Assembly (NCBI GenBank): GCA_903928045.1
Contig: CAIYPH010000444.1
Coordinates: 1-9,219, forward strand
Reading direction: 5' to 3'
Source: an uncultured Rhodospirillales bacterium
GTDB lineage: Bacteria > Pseudomonadota > Alphaproteobacteria > Acetobacterales > Acetobacteraceae
DNA length: 9,219 nt
The notes under the pieces were generated by a model that searched no databases, was not told where the DNA came from, and saw nothing but the letters and a program-made list of their open reading frames with translations. The position numbers and the translations under genes were made by a program. This document shows, piece after piece, positions 5,757-9,219 of this stretch. The number at the start of each line of letters is the position of its first letter. The first letter of the stretch is position 1.

Positions 5757-7447
5757 GGTTGCGCACTCCCTTCGCCCAGGCACCATCGGCCGCCGGGGAA
5801 CCGCTCGCAGTGCAGACCCGGCGGGAGGAAGCCCTCGGGAATCGCGTTCACCACGCCGTCCAGCAACACGTAGAGCATATCCTTGCGCCACGGGCCGGAG
5901 ACCATCGCCTGTCGCCCGGCGGCACAGTCGGGTTTGGCGCGGGCGTCGTAGACCGAATTGGTTGGCCGGTCGCGCAGCGCTGCGTAGTGGTTGAGCTCGA
6001 TAGTCAGGTGATGCGCCGGTGGCATGGTGCAGTTGTAGACCGGTGAAATCACCAACTGCTTCGCGCGATCCAGCCGCGCGATCCACTCTGCCTCGGCCAG
6101 CAGCGAGGCGCCAGGCGCACGAGCGAGGACGGCAACGCGCCGGCGCAGCCCCTCGGTGTCGGCGAGTTGGATCAGGCAGGCCATCAGGGGCACGGTCAGC
6201 ATCACGCTGCCACGGTGGCGCATCGCCAGCACCAGGCCGCTGAGCAGAATGGCGTAGAAGACCGGCCAGAACATGCGCCCGGAGGAGCGGAAGATGCTGC
6301 ACAGGTTGATCAACCAGTCCGGCACGGGAATGTGGAGCAGTTCGACGCCGAACAACTCGATGTCCTGCGACAGGGCAAACATCATCAGTGCCGCAGCGAT
6401 CGTCGCGAAGGCGGCGTAGCGGCGAAGGAGCCGGGCGATCGCGGCGCGATCACGGAGAAGTGCCAAGGCGAGCAGCAGCAGGCCGCCGGCGCCGAGATAG
6501 TTGAACCCTTCGTATTGGCCGCCGGTCGCGTCGATGATCGGCCACATATGCGGGAACACCGCGCTGCGCTGCGGCCAGAGCGGTGAGACCAGGTTCATCG
6601 AGTAGAGGCCGAAATTGCCGCTGAACGGCGAGGAGTTACCGCGCCCGATGAAGCCGGCCAGGAGCAGGACCGCGCCGATCACGGGCACCAGCAACCCGGG
6701 CTCCCACCAGCGGGCGGCGGCGCGGCGGAGGCGGTCGAGCCAGGAGGCGCCGTAGAGCGCGCCGGCCATGGCGAAGAGGTAGACGTTGATCAGCAGCGTG
6801 AAAGCCAGCAACAGCGCCCAGCGCGCCGCCACTTTCCATGGCCGGCTTGCCGTGCGGTCGCGTAGATAGAGCCATAAGGCGGCGATCAGCGGGAACTGGC
6901 CCCAGAGCGAGACGTGGCCGAAGCGGTAGAGCATCACCGGGGCGGAGACGGCGAACAGGCTCGCTGTGATGGCTGCCAGCAGATGACGCTGCCCGGCCTC
7001 GATGACCACGAGGGTAGCAAAGATCGCCGATAGCATGACGCTCGCCGCCATCCAGGTGCCGTAGGGTAGGACCACCGCGCCGGTGAGGCGGGAGATCGCC
7101 TTGCCGGTAACGGCGATGAGGGGGAGGAAATCGAGGAAGATGCCGCTGGTGCCGGTCGGCGGGGCGAAGGAGGGGATGTGGAGGAGCGGAAACTGCCATG
7201 GCGCGTGGACGAATGCGGTGTAGCTGGTGACGAGGGCCAGCATGTCGACGCTAACCCGCGCATCGGCGGCATCCATCAGCCAGGTGCCGATGGGGTTGCG
7301 CCAGAAGCCGGTGCCGAGCACGAAGTCGAGATTGAACAGCGTCGCGTCATAGACCGCGCCGATGGCGGCGGCGACCGCGCACAGCAACGCGACGGGACGT
7401 TGCCGGCACAGCGCCTCGGCGAGCGCGGACGGGCCAGATACCGGCAT
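5753..7447 (-). CDS. DUF6311-like polytopic membrane protein, putative GT-C-type glycosyltransferase
   Basis: A 564-residue protein with roughly ten to eleven hydrophobic segments between residues 15 and 430, then a hydrophilic C-terminal domain of about 130 residues with three or four cysteines (473, 508, 547, 556). The first external loop reads GTGFWRNPIGTWLMDAAD (45-62), followed by a second conserved-looking loop, WQFPLLHIPSFAPPTGTSGIF (84-104). Later motifs are YEGFNYLGAGGL (312-323) and FRSSGRMFWPVFY (386-398). I recognise this as resembling the DUF6311/YfhO-like membrane proteins found in polysaccharide loci, but the biochemical role of DUF6311 is not established to my knowledge. It is the first gene of the four-gene operon; the ATG at 7447 has only a weak GGGG-type site 12-15 bases upstream. 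It may transfer the polyprenyl-linked sugar made by the downstream GtrB-like enzyme. Confidence 0.78.
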   Translation of the reverse strand: MPVSGPSALAEALCRQRPVALLCAVAAAIGAVYDATLFNLDFVLGTGFWRNPIGTWLMDAADARVSVDMLALVTSYTAFVHAPWQFPLLHIPSFAPPTGTSGIFLDFLPLIAVTGKAISRLTGAVVLPYGTWMAASVMLSAIFATLVVIEAGQRHLLAAITASLFAVSAPVMLYRFGHVSLWGQFPLIAALWLYLRDRTASRPWKVAARWALLLAFTLLINVYLFAMAGALYGASWLDRLRRAAARWWEPGLLVPVIGAVLLLAGFIGRGNSSPFSGNFGLYSMNLVSPLWPQRSAVFPHMWPIIDATGGQYEGFNYLGAGGLLLLALALLRDRAAIARLLRRYAAFATIAAALMMFALSQDIELFGVELLHIPVPDWLINLCSIFRSSGRMFWPVFYAILLSGLVLAMRHRGSVMLTVPLMACLIQLADTEGLRRRVAVLARAPGASLLAEAEWIARLDRAKQLVISPVYNCTMPPAHHLTIELNHYAALRDRPTNSVYDARAKPDCAAGRQAMVSGPWRKDMLYVLLDGVVNAIPEGFLPPGLHCERFPGGRWCLGEGSAQP

Positions 7448-7520
7448 GACGGTTCGCTTCTACCCCGGTTGCATCATCACTCCGGCATAGGTGCCGCGCC
7501 GTGGCCGGTGCAAGAGTGGT
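7448..7520 (-). promoter_or_regulatory. Intergenic gap before the glycan operon, possible weak promoter
   Basis: These 73 bases separate the DUF6134 gene from the first glycan gene on the same strand. On the minus strand TTGCAC (7508-7513) and TATGCC (7484-7489) lie 18 bases apart, each matching only three of six sigma-70 consensus positions. A short CGGC-6-GCCG hairpin overlaps the second box but has no T-run, so it is not a convincing terminator. The operon may start here or be co-transcribed with the DUF6134 gene. Confidence 0.25.
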
Positions 7521-8177
7521 TCAGCCTTGCGTGCCCTGGCGGCGCAGGTAGGTGATCACCGACCCATCGCGGGCGACTGCGCGCAGTCCGGCCCAGGCGC
7601 CGGAGGGTTCGTACCAGAGATCGAGCGTCGACGGCCCCGTGAGCGTGAAGCGCTTGGCAGGGAGGGTCTCGCCGCCAAGGGTGTGCACGGGATCATGCCC
7701 GCCATCGCGCACGTCGAAGGTCATCAGTTCGCCGTTCTGCGGGTTGATCATCGGGCGCTCGACTTCGCGTCGATTCCAATGGCTGGCAATGATGCTGCCA
7801 GGCGGAGCCGTGTAGCTGCCGGACGCCGAACCTTCCACGGCCAGCGCTCCGCCGCGCGACGTGGCCCGCATGAAATCCTTACGGCCGTCGTCATCGGTCT
7901 CAAAGCGTGCCTCAGCCAGGGAATCACCCCGCCAAGCCTCGCTGCCGCGCAGGGCATAGCGAAACAGGGTAATCGGGCCGAACTTGACCAGATAGTCGAC
8001 CGCGACGGTAACCACTTGGTTATCGCCTGAGCGCGCAAAGGAGACCGAGTGGCTGCCAATCACGCTGTCATTGCGCCGGACCTCGAAATCGATCCGCGCC
8101 AAGGCTGCGGCCGCCGGTCGCGCGAGGGCGGCGGTGAGGCCGGCGGCGACGATGGATCGGCGCGAAATGAGGGTCAT
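7521..8177 (-). CDS. DUF6134 family protein, exported (possible Tat signal)
   Basis: A 218-residue protein. The N-terminus MTLISRRSIVAAGLTAALARPAAAALA has a twin-arginine pair (SRRS, residues 5-8) followed by a moderately hydrophobic stretch and an AAA cleavage region near residue 24, which suggests export, perhaps by Tat. The mature part matches the DUF6134 pattern: IDFEVRRNDSVIGSHSVSF (29-47), a YLVKFGPITLFRYALRGSEAW segment (62-82), ETDDDGRK (93-100), the ALAVEG segment, a HWN triplet (133-135), and a late LDLWYEPSGAWAGL followed by ARDGSVITYL (202-211). This family has no established function to my knowledge; it looks like an all-beta periplasmic or lipid-associated protein. In-frame ATGs exist at 8216 and 8288; 8177 is chosen because it places the RR motif at normal signal-peptide position, though no strong Shine-Dalgarno site is seen for any. 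It is divergent from the aminotransferase gene and 73 bases upstream of the glycan operon. Confidence 0.82.
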   Translation of the reverse strand: MTLISRRSIVAAGLTAALARPAAAALARIDFEVRRNDSVIGSHSVSFARSGDNQVVTVAVDYLVKFGPITLFRYALRGSEAWRGDSLAEARFETDDDGRKDFMRATSRGGALAVEGSASGSYTAPPGSIIASHWNRREVERPMINPQNGELMTFDVRDGGHDPVHTLGGETLPAKRFTLTGPSTLDLWYEPSGAWAGLRAVARDGSVITYLRRQGTQG

Positions 8178-8250
8178 TGCCAGTCTACGCACAAACCAGC
8201 CGCGTGGATGCACCATGGACGGGGCGGCGATCCGGCGGCATCCTCGCTCC
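8178..8250. promoter_or_regulatory. Divergent intergenic region, DUF6134 versus aminotransferase
   Basis: These 73 bases lie between the chosen starts of two divergent genes, so they should contain at least one promoter unless one or both genes start further upstream (8216 for DUF6134, 8215 for the aminotransferase). The sequence is GC-rich, and no recognisable -10/-35 pair, operator or strong ribosome binding site is visible. Confidence 0.3.
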
Positions 8251-9219
8251 ATGTCGCACTCCGTGATTTCTCCCCGCGTTCGCGCCACCGGCGCCCCCCC
8301 GATCCCCGCTGCCCGCGTCTGGGCGGCGCGCTATGACGGCCGCGCGGGCCCGTCGATCGACCTCACCCAAGCGGTACCTGGCTACCCGCCTGATCCGGCG
8401 ATGCTGGAGCATCTGGCCACCGCGGCCGGCACGAGGGCGGCCGCCGGATACGGCGATATCGCGGGAGATGAGGGGCTACGCGCGGCGCTCGCGGGCGATA
8501 TCAACGGGTTCTACGGCTCTTCGGTCACCGCGGATCAGGTCTCGATCACCGCCGGCTGTAACCTCGCCTTCGCCATGGCGGCCACCGTCGCCGCCGCGCC
8601 GGGGGAGGCGGTGATGCTGCCGACGCCCTGGTATTTCAACCACCACATGGCGCTCACCATGCACGGCATCGAGACGCTGCCTTTGCCCTGCCGCGCCGAG
8701 GACGGCTTCGTGCCGGACCCGGCGCTGGCCGAGGCGCTGCTCACGCCCGCCGTGCGCGCCATCGTCCTGGTGAGCCCCAACAACCCCACTGGCGCGATTT
8801 ATCCGCCCGAGGTGATCGCCGCTTTCGCAGCGCTGTGCCGCCGGCGCGGCCTGTGGCTTATCCTCGATGAGACCTATCGCGACTTCCTCCCCGCCGATCG
8901 CACGCCGCCCCATACGCTGTTCAGCGACCCCGACTGGGCGGACGTGCTGGTGCATCTCTACTCCTTCTCGAAATCCTACTGCATCCCCGGCCACCGCGTC
9001 GGCGCCATCGCGGCCGGTGGCGAGTTTCGCGCCGAGATGCTGAAGGTGCTCGATACCATGCAGATCTGCCCGCCCCGCGCGGCGCAAACCGCGCTGACCT
9101 GGGCGATCGAGGGGCTGCGGGACTGGCGGGCGGGCAATCGCACCCTGATGGCCGGCCGCGCCGATGCCTTCCGCGCCGCGGCGGGGCGGCTCAACGGCTG
9201 GAAGCTCGACGCGATCGGC
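8251..9219 (+). CDS. Class I/II PLP-dependent aminotransferase (aspartate aminotransferase fold), C-terminus beyond right edge
   Basis: The first 323 residues of a fold-type I aminotransferase (usual length about 380-400) are visible. Key features in order: the substrate-entry segment LTQAVPGYPPDP (38-49), a YGD(I)AGDEGLR strand (67-77), the cofactor-phosphate region SITAGCNLAFAMA (98-110), the PTPWYFNH loop (124-131), PNNPTGAIYPPEV (176-188), LILDETYRDF (203-212) with the pyridine-binding Asp206 and Tyr209, and SFSKSYCIPGHRVG (238-251) with the Schiff-base lysine Lys241 and Arg249. All catalytic residues in view are intact. An in-frame ATG at 8215 is an alternative start; neither start has a clear Shine-Dalgarno site. 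The substrate cannot be told; it is an amino-acid-type transaminase, not a DegT/DnrJ sugar aminotransferase, so it is unlikely to supply the glycan operon. A C7 run lies in codons 15-17. Confidence 0.92.
   Translation, partial: MSHSVISPRVRATGAPPIPAARVWAARYDGRAGPSIDLTQAVPGYPPDPAMLEHLATAAGTRAAAGYGDIAGDEGLRAALAGDINGFYGSSVTADQVSITAGCNLAFAMAATVAAAPGEAVMLPTPWYFNHHMALTMHGIETLPLPCRAEDGFVPDPALAEALLTPAVRAIVLVSPNNPTGAIYPPEVIAAFAALCRRRGLWLILDETYRDFLPADRTPPHTLFSDPDWADVLVHLYSFSKSYCIPGHRVGAIAAGGEFRAEMLKVLDTMQICPPRAAQTALTWAIEGLRDWRAGNRTLMAGRADAFRAAAGRLNGWKLDAIG

Noticed and set aside
5757..6302. A 5' extension of the GT2 gene giving a 505-residue protein
   Set aside because: The extension lies wholly within the DUF6311-like gene in another frame and has an Arg/Ala/Pro-rich shadow composition. 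The GT2 fold starts exactly at the ATG at 5756, which forms an ATGA overlap.
8476..9087. A 203-codon minus-strand open frame inside the aminotransferase gene
   Set aside because: The aminotransferase on the plus strand has all its catalytic motifs. The antisense product is repetitive in composition and matches nothing I recognise.
8251..9219. The aminotransferase as the missing sugar aminotransferase (FdtB/QdtB) of the glycan pathway
   Set aside because: It has class I/II signatures (PNNPTG, SFSKSYCIPGHRVG), not those of DegT/DnrJ sugar aminotransferases, and is transcribed away from the operon.

Overview
This is a GC-rich window of almost continuous coding sequence, apparently from an alphaproteobacterium. 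The gene set (an FMN-dependent NtaA/SnaA-type monooxygenase, a family-5 solute-binding protein, an orphan Flp-type pilin, a DUF6134 protein and a DUF6311-like membrane protein) suggests Rhodospirillales, perhaps Acetobacteraceae. That placement is an inference from gene content and codon usage. I see no rRNA, tRNA, CRISPR array, transposase, attachment site or replication origin.

Left region (1-2487). A flavin monooxygenase gene runs off the left edge on the minus strand. A compact control region with several palindromes (about 636-741) separates it from a plus-strand gene for a small Flp/Fap-type pilin (772-966). The pilin gene ends 6 bases from the stop codon of a convergent gene for a periplasmic peptide/opine-type substrate-binding protein (973-2487). 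No permease or ATPase for that binding protein is visible.

Central region (2553-7447). Four minus-strand genes are joined by overlaps (ATGA, 11 bases, ATGA) and form an evident operon, read from right to left. In order they encode: a DUF6311-like polytopic membrane protein with a C-terminal hydrophilic domain; a DPM1/GtrB-type family 2 glycosyltransferase with two C-terminal membrane segments; a two-domain protein that fuses a left-handed beta-helix N-acetyltransferase to a C-terminal FdtA/QdtA-like cupin (the WxcM/FdtD architecture); and a second polytopic membrane protein resembling GT-C (family 39-like) glycosyltransferases. The simplest model is a cell-surface glycan decoration cassette: the fused enzyme contributes to an acetamido-dideoxyhexose nucleotide, the GtrB-like enzyme loads a sugar onto polyprenyl phosphate, and the two membrane proteins transfer or move the lipid-linked sugar. 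The most notable detail is that the cupin domain lacks the first histidine of the family's H-x-H active-site pair. The residue is Ser230, where FdtA has its proposed catalytic base.

Right region (7521-9219). A small exported DUF6134 protein is encoded on the minus strand. It is divergent, across a 73-base gap, from a class I/II PLP-dependent aminotransferase that runs off the right edge.
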